Positions 1-5,053 of a stretch of 5,329 nt of DNA are shown in pieces (position 1 is the first letter of the stretch; the number at the start of each line of letters is the position of its first letter). A model generated the notes under the pieces. It was not told the origin of the DNA, made no database searches, and worked only from the letters and a program-made list of their open reading frames with translations. The stretch spans positions 1 through 5,329 of the forward strand of contig JAEYUT010000070.1 of the NCBI GenBank assembly GCA_023432305.1. The letters run 5' to 3'. The position numbers were made by a program, and so were the translations under genes. Source of the DNA: Actinomycetes bacterium. GTDB lineage: Bacteria; Actinomycetota; Actinomycetes; Actinomycetales; Microbacteriaceae.

Positions 1-281
1 GCGTCACGTGCCGCTGGCAGAACGACACGAGCGGCGAGACGATCGATCTCTCCGTGGCCTCCTTCGATGCGGCGACGCTCGAACGCATGGCGAACGAGAC
101 CTACGACTCGAGCACGATGGTTCCGACCTACGGCGGTGAGGGCTACTTCGCCGTCACCGGTGGGGTCGGCGAGGCTGTGGTGTTCGACGAGCAGTACTGG
201 GTGGTGCTGCGCTCGACCTACTTCCTCGAGCCGGGCGACGCCGAGTATCTGATGGGGACGGTGCTCAGCTCCCTGCCGTGA
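1..281 (+). CDS. Uncharacterised, probably exported protein (C-terminal part only)
   Basis: An open frame enters from the left edge (first whole codon at base 3) and ends at TGA 279-281, leaving about 92 C-terminal residues. The visible part begins VTCRWQNDTSGETIDLSVAS and continues with a GEGYFAV segment, an acidic FDEQYWVVL strand and a closing EPGDAEYL...SSLP motif. This alternation of short beta strands with a CxW near the start resembles the C-terminal domain of small actinobacterial secreted proteins or lipoproteins, but I cannot name the family. The signal peptide or lipobox, if there is one, would lie outside the window. GTG 54 lies inside this frame and has no ribosome binding site, so it is not taken as a start. 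The coding call is firm; the export call is an inference. Confidence 0.75.
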   Translation, partial: VTCRWQNDTSGETIDLSVASFDAATLERMANETYDSSTMVPTYGGEGYFAVTGGVGEAVVFDEQYWVVLRSTYFLEPGDAEYLMGTVLSSLP

Positions 282-288
282 CCGGACA

Positions 289-305
289 GCGGATCCGCGA
301 TCCGC
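289..305. terminator. Possible terminator hairpin after the first gene
   Basis: GCGGAT (289-294) and ATCCGC (300-305) form a six-base-pair stem around a five-base loop, starting eight bases after the stop codon. The first ten bases, GCGGATCCGC, are also a perfect palindrome. No T-run follows, so this is a GC-hairpin candidate of the kind common in actinobacteria rather than a classical intrinsic terminator. Confidence 0.35.
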
Positions 306-332
306 ACCCTCTCGGGCTGGTAGCCTGAGGGT
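306..332. other. Imperfect hairpin just upstream of the tRNA
   Basis: ACCCTC (306-311) pairs with GAGGGT (327-332). After a small internal loop, GGCT (315-318) pairs with AGCC (322-325) around a GGT loop. The structure ends four bases before the tRNA and contains the proposed -10 of the tRNA promoter. It could be a second terminator element for the upstream gene or simply the promoter region. There is no T-run. Confidence 0.4.
318..326 (+). promoter_or_regulatory. Extended -10 of the tRNA-Arg promoter
   Basis: TGG followed by TAGCCT (321-326) fits an extended -10 motif (TGN plus TANNNT). It ends nine bases before the mature tRNA 5' end, the spacing expected for a tRNA promoter with a very short leader. 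No convincing -35 hexamer is visible 17-18 bases upstream. Confidence 0.45.
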
Positions 333-335
333 CAC

Positions 336-408
336 GCCCTTGTAGCTCAGTGGATAGAGCGCTTCCCTCCGGAGGAAGAAGTCGCACGTTCGAATCGTGT
401 CAAGGGCA
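336..408 (+). tRNA. tRNA-Arg (anticodon CCG)
   Basis: A complete 73-base cloverleaf can be folded by hand. The acceptor stem is GCCCTTG (336-342) with CAAGGGC (401-407), with discriminator A408. The D stem is GCTC/GAGC (345-348/357-360). The anticodon stem is CTTCC/GGAAG (362-366/374-378) around a seven-base loop with T33, anticodon CCG at 369-371 and purine 372. The variable region has five bases. The T stem is GCACG/CGTGT (one G-U pair) around loop TTCGAAT. CCG reads the arginine codon CGG, which is frequent in a GC-rich genome. The CCA end is not encoded, since A408 is followed by CTTTC, so it must be added by nucleotidyltransferase. A pyrimidine-rich stretch follows and may help termination. 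No integrase lies nearby, so there is no sign that the tRNA serves as an integration site here. Confidence 0.97.
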
Positions 409-445
409 CTTTCTCTGCCTCCCGTGTGCGCGTTCTGCGGTGCGT

Positions 446-474
446 CACAACGTTTCCGGCGCCCGCCTCGTCTA
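446..474 (+). promoter_or_regulatory. Candidate ECF-type autoregulatory promoter of the sigma gene
   Basis: CACAAC (446-451), 17 bases and then CGTCTA (469-474) match the general ECF pattern of an AAC-type -35 and a CGTC-type -10. The predicted start, about seven bases downstream, would be near 481. That gives a short leader holding the GGGAGGAGG binding site and the GTG start at 498. ECF sigma factors often drive their own genes, which supports the reading. The motif is short, so chance is possible. Confidence 0.5.
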
Positions 475-497
475 GAAGGATGAGGGAGGAGGTCGCC

Positions 498-1118
498 GTG
501 GCATCGGATCGCACCTGGGAGCGCGTGGTCGCCGAGCTCGTCGAGCAGCGCGGCGACGCCCTGCTTCGCTACGCGCGACTGCTCACCGGCGGCGACGAGG
601 ATGCCGCCGACCTCGTGCAGGACGCCCTCGTGCGCACCTTCGGGCGCCTGCGCAACGGCTTCACGGTCGACTCGGCGGAGGCGTACGTTCGGCGCGCGAT
701 CCTCAACGCGTCTCTGGATCGCGGTCGCCGTGTGAGCCTGTGGCGGCGCATCGCGCCCAGTCAGTACGTGCGCGACGAGCTCCCCGCGCCCGACGCCGCA
801 TCCGATGCCCGCCTCGACCTCCACGAAGAGCTGCGCAAGCTCACCCCGCGCGAGCGCGCGTGCCTCGTGCTGCGGTACTACGACGATCTCAAGGTCGACG
901 ACATCGCCGACACCCTCGGCATCAGCTCGGGCGCCGTGAAGCGGTATCTGAGCGACGGGCTCGCCAAGATGGCGATCGCCCTCGCGGATGACGGGACGGC
1001 CGAGGGCCGACTCGGTCCGGGAGGTGCGCGCCCCGGAACCGGCACGACGCCGTACCGCGGCGCATCCGCGCTCCGTCCCACCGAGACGAAGGAGGGCGAC
1101 CGTGCCCACCGAATCTGA
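498..1118 (+). CDS. ECF RNA polymerase sigma factor, SigE family
   Basis: A 206-residue sigma-70-type factor of the extracytoplasmic-function class that would direct RNA polymerase to a small stress regulon. Region 2 spans about residues 17-80 and includes the LLTGGDEDAADLVQDALVRT helix that binds core polymerase and melts the -10. Region 4 spans about residues 108-158, with the helix-turn-helix around DDIADTLGISSGAVKRYLSD that reads the -35. Region 3 is absent, as expected for ECF factors. A Gly/Pro/Thr-rich tail of about 48 residues (159-206) looks unstructured. Start GTG 498 is chosen because GGGAGGAGG (484-492) lies five bases upstream. An in-frame ATG at 480 has its only purine-rich site directly adjacent and would start at or before the predicted transcript start. 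The gene overlaps the next one by 17 bases, pointing to translational coupling with a membrane partner. The family call is firm; the inducing signal is unknown. Confidence 0.9.
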   Translation: MASDRTWERVVAELVEQRGDALLRYARLLTGGDEDAADLVQDALVRTFGRLRNGFTVDSAEAYVRRAILNASLDRGRRVSLWRRIAPSQYVRDELPAPDAASDARLDLHEELRKLTPRERACLVLRYYDDLKVDDIADTLGISSGAVKRYLSDGLAKMAIALADDGTAEGRLGPGGARPGTGTTPYRGASALRPTETKEGDRAHRI

Positions 1119-1833
1119 GCTCCGCGATCTCCTGCACGACGGCTCCGGCCCGAACCGCCAGCTCGACGCTGCGCGCATCATCCGCCGCGCGCGGGCGCGC
1201 CGCCTCCCGAAGCAGCTCGCTGCGGGCGCCGGTGGCGTGCTCGCGGTCGCTGCTCTCGCGATCCCGGTGGCTATGGGGGGATCGTTCGGCGGGCTGAGCC
1301 CGGCAGCGGACGGCGGATCGGCGGGGGGCGACAGTGCCGTCATGATGGATGAGCCGGACGAGGGCGCCCTCGAATCGGCGACGCGCGGCACCGCCGCCGG
1401 CCTCGTCTGCGGTGGCGCACCTGCGAGCTACGCGGCTCACCCCGACGGCCTCCAGCTGACGATCACGAACCCGTACGGCGCGGGTGCCCCCTCGACGCAG
1501 ATCGACCTCGAGCTGCGCAACGAGGGCGAGTCCGACGTCGCAGGCACGATGCCTGCGACGGTCGCTGTCGCCCTCGTGCGGGACGGGGTGATCGTGGCGC
1601 TCAACGAGGTGGACGCGGCCGAACGGGTCGATGTGGAGCTCGCCCCCCGGGAGACGATGCTGCTGCGCGCGGAGCTGCCACTCACCGCGTGCGACAGCGG
1701 TGACGGTGGCGCGAGCCGACCGGTGCCGGCGGGCGAGTATCGCGTGGTCGCCGTCGCGGGGTTCGAGACCGCAGAGGGCGCCTCTGGCCCCGTCGTGGCG
1801 TGGCCGTGGCGGTTCGAGGTCGGGGCGTTCTGA
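1102..1833 (+). CDS. Single-pass membrane protein, putative anti-sigma factor
   Basis: This 243-residue protein is encoded directly after the sigma factor and overlaps it. GTG 1102 is chosen because AAGGAGG (1089-1095) lies six bases upstream; longer in-frame starts would run far into the sigma gene. Residues 1-38 form a charged, arginine-rich cytoplasmic segment, residues about 39-59 one hydrophobic transmembrane helix, and residues 60-243 an extracytoplasmic part. The outer part opens with a Gly/Ser/Asp-rich linker (61-98) and then a beta-rich domain (about 100-243), with alternating strands and a late PAGEYRVVAV motif suggesting an Ig-like or BsuPI-like sandwich. Two cysteines, C103 and C197, could form a disulfide outside the cell. 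The HxxxCxxC zinc motif of ZAS anti-sigma factors is absent and the cytoplasmic part is short. The anti-sigma role is inferred from position and topology; it could instead be a membrane-anchored target of the sigma factor. Confidence 0.8.
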   Translation: MPTESELRDLLHDGSGPNRQLDAARIIRRARARRLPKQLAAGAGGVLAVAALAIPVAMGGSFGGLSPAADGGSAGGDSAVMMDEPDEGALESATRGTAAGLVCGGAPASYAAHPDGLQLTITNPYGAGAPSTQIDLELRNEGESDVAGTMPATVAVALVRDGVIVALNEVDAAERVDVELAPRETMLLRAELPLTACDSGDGGASRPVPAGEYRVVAVAGFETAEGASGPVVAWPWRFEVGAF

Positions 1834-1847
1834 CCGTCATAGGATTT

Positions 1848-1872
1848 CGACACGATGCGCGAGTGCGTGTCG
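1848..1872. terminator. Inverted repeat between the sigma unit and the arginase-like gene
   Basis: CGACACG (1848-1854) and CGTGTCG (1866-1872) form a perfect seven-base-pair stem with an 11-base loop, 14 bases after one stop codon and 14 bases before the next start. No T-run follows. It may end the sigma/membrane-protein transcript, act as an operator, or sit in the leader of the next gene. TAGGAT (1840-1845) just upstream could be a -10, but no good -35 accompanies it. Confidence 0.35.
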
Positions 1873-1886
1873 CAGTCGGGAGCACC

Positions 1887-2672
1887 ATGTCGTTCGTCGT
1901 CGTTCCGCAGTGGCAGGGCTCCCCGTCGAGTCGTGCGATGAGGCTCGCCGAGGGAGCGCGCGCGATCCGCGCCGACCTGCCGAGCGCCTCCACGCGCGAG
2001 GTCGAGGTGCCGCTCGAAGCGGGCGACTCAGCCGGAACCGGCATCTCGCGCTTCGGCGCCGTGCTCACGGTCCGCGAGCGGCTCGTGCACGAGCTCGCCC
2101 ACGTGTCCGCGCCGGCAATCGTCATCGGCGGCGACTGCGGGGTGAGTGCGGGCGCCATCGCCGCCGCCTCCGCCGACGATGTCGCCGTCGTGTGGTTCGA
2201 CGCGCACCCCGATCTCAACACCGCCCTCACCTCGCCGTCGGGGGCGTTCGCGGGGATGGTGCTCGCATCGCTCGTCGAGGACGGCACGGTCGCGGGGTCG
2301 CGCGTCGTCGTCGCCGGCGCCCGCGCGTGGGACGAACCCGAGAAGGAGTTCGCGACGGAGCACGGCCTCCGCTCTCTCTCCGTCTCGGAGATCACGGCGG
2401 ATGCGCTCGTCGAGGCGGTCGCCGCGACCGGCGCGACGCGCGTCTACGTGCATGTCGACCTCGATGTGCTCGACCCCGGTGAGTTCGCCGGCCTGCTCAC
2501 GCCTGTGCCCTTCGGGGTCGCGACGAGCGACCTCGTGGCGGCGATCCGCAGCCTGTGTGTGCGCTTCCCACTCGCGGGGGCGACGATCGCCTCGTTCGCC
2601 CCCGAGTCGGAGGAGGCTGCTGTCGACGACTCGGCCACGATCCTGAGGATCATCGCGGCCCTCAGATCATGA
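1887..2672 (+). CDS. Arginase/agmatinase-fold protein with altered active site
   Basis: A 261-residue member of the ureohydrolase (arginase) superfamily, which normally hydrolyses guanidino groups such as those of arginine, agmatine or formimidoylglutamate using two Mn ions. Three metal-binding signatures are visible: GGDC at 81-84 (usually GGDH), DAHPD at 105-109, and HVDLDVLDP at 189-197 (ligands D191, D193). The usual first ligand His is Cys84. The loop corresponding to SGxxHG reads SGAFAG (118-123), so the catalytic His position is Ala122. The ExNP glutamate that holds the guanidino group appears to be Ser236 (SFAP). Many other ligands are intact, so metal binding is likely, but classical arginase or agmatinase activity is doubtful. 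ATG 1887 is chosen for GGGAG (1878-1882) four bases upstream and the PQWQG N-terminus. The stop overlaps the next start as ATGA. Confidence 0.85.
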   Translation: MSFVVVPQWQGSPSSRAMRLAEGARAIRADLPSASTREVEVPLEAGDSAGTGISRFGAVLTVRERLVHELAHVSAPAIVIGGDCGVSAGAIAAASADDVAVVWFDAHPDLNTALTSPSGAFAGMVLASLVEDGTVAGSRVVVAGARAWDEPEKEFATEHGLRSLSVSEITADALVEAVAATGATRVYVHVDLDVLDPGEFAGLLTPVPFGVATSDLVAAIRSLCVRFPLAGATIASFAPESEEAAVDDSATILRIIAALRS

Positions 2673-3112
2673 CGACACCGCACATCCGCCCGGCTGACCC
2701 GAATCGGATCGAGCGCGCCGCCGCCCTGGTCGTGCGGACTGTCGTCGCTGTGCCGGGCATCCGGCGCGCGCTGCTGTGGCGCGGGATCGCGCGGCCCGGG
2801 TACTGGATCGCGACCTCGTGCGGCTTCGTGTGGGGAACGCTCCTCTTCGGGCGGCATCGCCGCAGCCACGGCCTCCACATCATCTCGGGCCTGCCCCGCT
2901 GGGCGTTCGGGCGCGGAGGTACGACGATCGGGGCGGTGTTCCTCACGCGCGGCGACGCCCCGGACCGTGTGCTCGAGCACGAGGCGGTGCACCGCGAGCA
3001 GTGGCGCACCTACGGCCTCGCCCTGCCGATCCTGTATCTGGCGGCGGGCCATGTGGCGCGCACGAACCGCTTCGAGGTGCAGGCGGGGCTCGAGAAGGGC
3101 GGCTACCGCTGA
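2669..3112 (+). CDS. Small HExxH-motif protein of unknown function
   Basis: A 147-residue protein whose ATG overlaps the stop of the arginase-like gene as ATGA (2669-2672), so the two are probably translated together. The hallmark is HEAVHREQW at 104-112, an HExxH motif typical of zinc metalloproteins, followed by a conserved-looking RFEVQAGLEKGGYR end in which E136 could be a third ligand. Two moderately hydrophobic stretches, about 44-60 and 115-130, could contact the membrane. From memory, actinobacterial homologues with this HExxHxxQW layout are often labelled Fe-S oxidoreductase. That label has no support here: the protein has a single cysteine (C51) and no cluster motif. A minimal protease-like or metal-binding role is possible. 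The coding call is strong; the function is unknown. Confidence 0.8.
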   Translation: MTTPHIRPADPNRIERAAALVVRTVVAVPGIRRALLWRGIARPGYWIATSCGFVWGTLLFGRHRRSHGLHIISGLPRWAFGRGGTTIGAVFLTRGDAPDRVLEHEAVHREQWRTYGLALPILYLAAGHVARTNRFEVQAGLEKGGYR

Positions 3113-3115
3113 CGG

Positions 3116-3136
3116 GAGCTCGCGGGGAGCGAGCTC
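3116..3136. terminator. Bidirectional hairpin between convergent genes
   Basis: GAGCTCGC (3116-3123) and GCGAGCTC (3129-3136) form a perfect eight-base-pair GC-rich stem around loop GGGGA. It starts three bases after the plus-strand stop and overlaps the TGA (3137-3135) of the minus-strand gene. No T-run follows on either strand. The position between two converging stop codons makes a shared terminator the best reading. Confidence 0.6.
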
Positions 3137-3491
3137 AGTCGGAGGTGACGACGCGCGCCGAGTCGTCGCCGGAGAGCCACGCGTAGACGCGGTGCTCCCG
3201 CTCTGCCTCGACGGGCAGCATCTCGGCGAGCCACGCATCGACCGCGGTTCGCAGGCTCTGGCCGCGGTCGCGCACGAGCCAGGTGACGCACACGCGCCCC
3301 GGTACGGGGATCTCGCGGATCGCGCTCGCGTCCTCGACCTCGATGAAGATGCGGCCGCGCGCCTTCGCCGGGAGGGTCGCGGCGATCGCCTCGACGACGG
3401 GGATGTCCGCTTCCACAGCCCCGAGCAGGACGGAGTCTCCCGTTTCGGGTTTCCAGGCGAGGGAGGCGGAGAGCAGGTCGGCGAGAAGCAT
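3135..3491 (-). CDS. Standalone SIP-domain protein, iron-regulated
   Basis: A 118-residue protein resembling the C-terminal NAD(P)H-binding part of siderophore-interacting flavin reductases, which release iron from ferric siderophores. Recognisable pieces are DIPVVEAIAATLPAKARGRIFIEVED (29-54; strand-helix-strand with the IFIEV core), VCVTWLVRD (67-75), and VYAWLSGDDSARVV (102-115), equivalent to the YVWxAGEA segment. The N-terminal FAD-binding barrel is absent and the usual C-terminal helix is missing. It therefore cannot be a complete reductase by itself and may be an accessory or divergent protein. Start ATG 3491 is chosen because the predicted promoter places the first transcribed base at it; GTG 3494 directly before it is an alternative. 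No ribosome binding site exists, consistent with leaderless translation. It lies downstream of the amidase on the same strand but has its own iron-box promoter. Confidence 0.8.
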   Translation of the reverse strand: MLLADLLSASLAWKPETGDSVLLGAVEADIPVVEAIAATLPAKARGRIFIEVEDASAIREIPVPGRVCVTWLVRDRGQSLRTAVDAWLAEMLPVEAEREHRVYAWLSGDDSARVVTSD

Positions 3492-3498
3492 CACGGCC

Positions 3499-3527
3499 AG
3501 TATAGGTCAGGCTTACCTAACTTTAAG
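3499..3527 (-). promoter_or_regulatory. Promoter of the SIP-domain gene
   Basis: Read on the minus strand, CTTAAA (3527-3522) is a -35-like hexamer matching three of six consensus bases. A 17-base spacer is followed by the strong -10 TATACT (3504-3499), five of six. A start seven bases beyond the -10 falls at 3492-3491, the ATG itself, implying a leaderless mRNA. Confidence 0.65.
3502..3520 (-). promoter_or_regulatory. DtxR/IdeR-type iron box
   Basis: The plus strand reads ATAGGTCAGGCTTACCTAA. It matches 16 of 19 bases of the DtxR/IdeR consensus TTAGGTTAGGCTAACCTAA and fits the dyad core AGGTNAGNCTNACCT exactly. It fills the space between the -35 and -10 of the SIP-domain gene, so iron-loaded repressor would block polymerase and iron starvation would relieve it. 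No plus-strand gene starts here, so the SIP gene is the target. Confidence 0.85.
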
Positions 3528-3546
3528 ATGGGAGTGTGCCGAGATC

Positions 3547-4992
3547 TCACGCACTCCAGGCCGCGGGATGCCGTCGGTGCCAGGCGATGCGTCGCTCCAG
3601 CTGCGCACCCAGCGCAAGGAGCGTGCGCTCGCCTCCCGGTCGGCCTACGAGCTGGACGCCCATCGGCAGACCCTCGGCCGTCTCGTGCACGGGAAGCGTG
3701 ATCGCGGGAAGTCCCGCCACATTCACGAAGCTCGTGAACGGCGAATAGCGGCACTGCTGGGCGAAGTTGCGCTCCGGGTCCTCCGCGTCATACCAGCCGA
3801 CCGGACGCGGAGTCTGCGCGAGCGTCGGGGTGAGCACGGCATCGAACGGAGCGAATCGCGCGATCGTGCGCCGCTCGTAGGCGCTCAGCCAGGCGAGCGC
3901 CTCCCCCAGCTCGCGGGCACCGAGACGGCGCCCCTGCTCGATGAGCCAGCGCGTGAGCGGCTCCACGAGGTCGAGCTGATCGCCCTCGACCGGGAGGGCG
4001 GCGGCTCCCGCCTGCCAGACCGTGCGGAAGGCAGCGGGATAGCCGGGCTCCTCGGGGACGACGAGCTCTTCGATGCCGTGCCCGAGTGCGGCGAACTCGG
4101 CGACCGCGCGATCGAGCGCGTCCCGCGCATCCGGCTCGAGCCGGATGTCGTAGGCCGTCGACCACGGCGAGTCGATGCTCACGGCGAGCTGGAAGCGTCC
4201 TTCGCCGCGCGTCGCGGCGGTGAGGAACGGCCCGCCGCCATCGCGCGGCTCGGTCGCCCACGAGACCGCCGCGCCGCTCGGCGCGGCGAGGCCGTCGAGC
4301 ATGAGCGCGGCATCCGCGACGGTTCGCGCGATCGGTCCGCCGACGACCAGGCCGGCGAGCGATCCGAACCCCGATGCGGCGGGCACGCGTCCGCGCGAGG
4401 GCTTGAGCCCCACGAGGCCGCACGCCGCTGCGGGAATGCGGATCGAGCCGCCGCCGTCTGACCCGGGCGCGACGGGCAGCAGGCCCGCGGCGACAGCCGC
4501 GGCCGCTCCCCCGCTCGATCCGCCTGCCCCGCGGGCGAGATCGTATGGGGTGCGCGCAGGTCGGCCGGCGAGCGGCTCGGTGTAGCTCGGGAACCCGAAC
4601 TCGGGCGCCATCGTCGCCCCCAGACTCACGCCGCCTGCCTCGTCGAGCACGCGCACGATCTCGTCGGATTCCTCCGCGACGACACCGGCGAAGGCACGGG
4701 ACCCGAGATCGGCCACCCGCCCCGCCCGGGCGGACAGGTTCTTGTCGGCGAGCGGCAGCCCCCAGAGAGCGAGAGCGTGCGATCGCCGCTCGACCGCGTC
4801 CGCTCGCCGCAGCGCCAGCTCGGGTTCGACGACCGCGAAGGCACCCAGCTGCGGGTCGATGCGGGTGATGCGGCCGAGGTAGTGCTCGGCGAGCTCGCGC
4901 GGCGTCACCTCGCCGCGGCGCAGCCAGTCGAGCTGCTCGGTCGCGCTCAGGTGATGCAGTTCGAACACCTTCTCGACCCTATGGCTTGACAT
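3547..4992 (-). CDS. Amidase-signature family hydrolase
   Basis: A 481-residue serine hydrolase of the amidase signature family, of normal length, with no signal peptide and so probably cytoplasmic. It cleaves C-N amide bonds through a Ser-cisSer-Lys triad. The triad is readable: Lys84 in PLADKNL, Ser159 in the GAGGSSGG loop (155-162), and nucleophile Ser183 in [12 protein letters not shown] (177-188), exactly 24 residues apart as is normal. The C-terminal [11 protein letters not shown]...[15 protein letters not shown] block is also typical. Overall it resembles the 6-aminohexanoate cyclic dimer hydrolase (NylA)/GatA-like branch, but the substrate cannot be read. GatA proper is unlikely because no gatB or gatC lies beside it. 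ATG 4992 is chosen for the GGTGG site four bases upstream and the full N-terminal helix. The gene diverges from a GntR regulator. No hairpin follows its stop, so read-through into the SIP gene is possible. Confidence 0.93.
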   Translation of the reverse strand: MSSHRVEKVFELHHLSATEQLDWLRRGEVTPRELAEHYLGRITRIDPQLGAFAVVEPELALRRADAVERRSHALALWGLPLADKNLSARAGRVADLGSRAFAGVVAEESDEIVRVLDEAGGVSLGATMAPEFGFPSYTEPLAGRPARTPYDLARGAGGSSGGAAAAVAAGLLPVAPGSDGGGSIRIPAAACGLVGLKPSRGRVPAASGFGSLAGLVVGGPIARTVADAALMLDGLAAPSGAAVSWATEPRDGGGPFLTAATRGEGRFQLAVSIDSPWSTAYDIRLEPDARDALDRAVAEFAALGHGIEELVVPEEPGYPAAFRTVWQAGAAALPVEGDQLDLVEPLTRWLIEQGRRLGARELGEALAWLSAYERRTIARFAPFDAVLTPTLAQTPRPVGWYDAEDPERNFAQQCRYSPFTSFVNVAGLPAITLPVHETAEGLPMGVQLVGRPGGERTLLALGAQLERRIAWHRRHPAAWSA

Positions 4993-5015
4993 CCGTCCAC
5001 CAAGCTGGTTAGTTA
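4986..5015 (+). promoter_or_regulatory. Candidate promoter of the GntR-type gene
   Basis: TTGACA (4986-4991) is a perfect -35 hexamer and overlaps the amidase start codon on the opposite strand. TAGTTA (5010-5015), 18 bases downstream, is a weak -10. Transcription would begin near 5022, inside the palindrome, leaving a leader of about 32 bases with the GGGAG site before GTG 5054. The weak -10 limits confidence. Confidence 0.45.
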
Positions 5016-5037
5016 GTTACTCAAGTAATGAACCAGC
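5004..5037. promoter_or_regulatory. Nested inverted repeats, probable operator between amidase and GntR genes
   Basis: GCTGGTT (5004-5010) and AACCAGC (5031-5037) form an outer seven-base inverted repeat. Inside lies TTACT-CA-AGTAA (5017-5028), a perfect inner palindrome, and GTTA is repeated three times at 5008-5019. The inner and outer centres differ by two bases, so two overlapping sites are possible. The AT-rich element in GC-rich DNA, directly before a GntR gene, suggests the regulator binds here, covering its own start and perhaps that of the amidase. Confidence 0.55.
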
Positions 5038-5053
5038 AAACATGGGAGCGCGC

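Noticed and set aside
336..408. tRNA-Arg as an attachment site of an integrated element.
   Set aside because: No integrase gene or repeat of the tRNA 3' end is visible in the window, and the neighbouring genes look chromosomal.
426..497. Upstream starts for the sigma factor (GTG 426, ATG 480).
   Set aside because: They would overlap the proposed promoter or leave no spacing to a ribosome binding site. GTG 498 has an excellent one.
922..1440. A 172-codon open frame on the minus strand across the sigma and membrane-protein genes.
   Set aside because: It is Arg/Ala-rich with no domain, and it lies opposite two well supported plus-strand genes.
1682..2395. A 237-codon open frame on the minus strand.
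   Set aside because: It is antisense to the arginase-like gene, composed of Ser/Thr/Arg/Pro-rich low-complexity sequence, and has no motif.
1631..2482. A 283-codon plus-strand frame.
   Set aside because: It is an out-of-frame reading of the membrane-protein and arginase-like genes, overwhelmingly arginine-rich.
3283..4461. A 392-codon open frame on the plus strand.
   Set aside because: It runs antisense to the amidase, whose catalytic motifs are unmistakable, and across the iron-box promoter. Its product is Arg/Glu-rich with no recognisable domain, as expected for a shadow frame in GC-rich DNA.
3547..4992. Amidase as GatA, the glutamyl-tRNA amidotransferase subunit.
   Set aside because: There is no gatC or gatB next to it, and it sits divergent from a GntR regulator. 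A general amidase is the safer call.
5028..5030. ATG just upstream of the GntR gene.
   Set aside because: It is not in the GntR frame and lies inside the inverted-repeat element.
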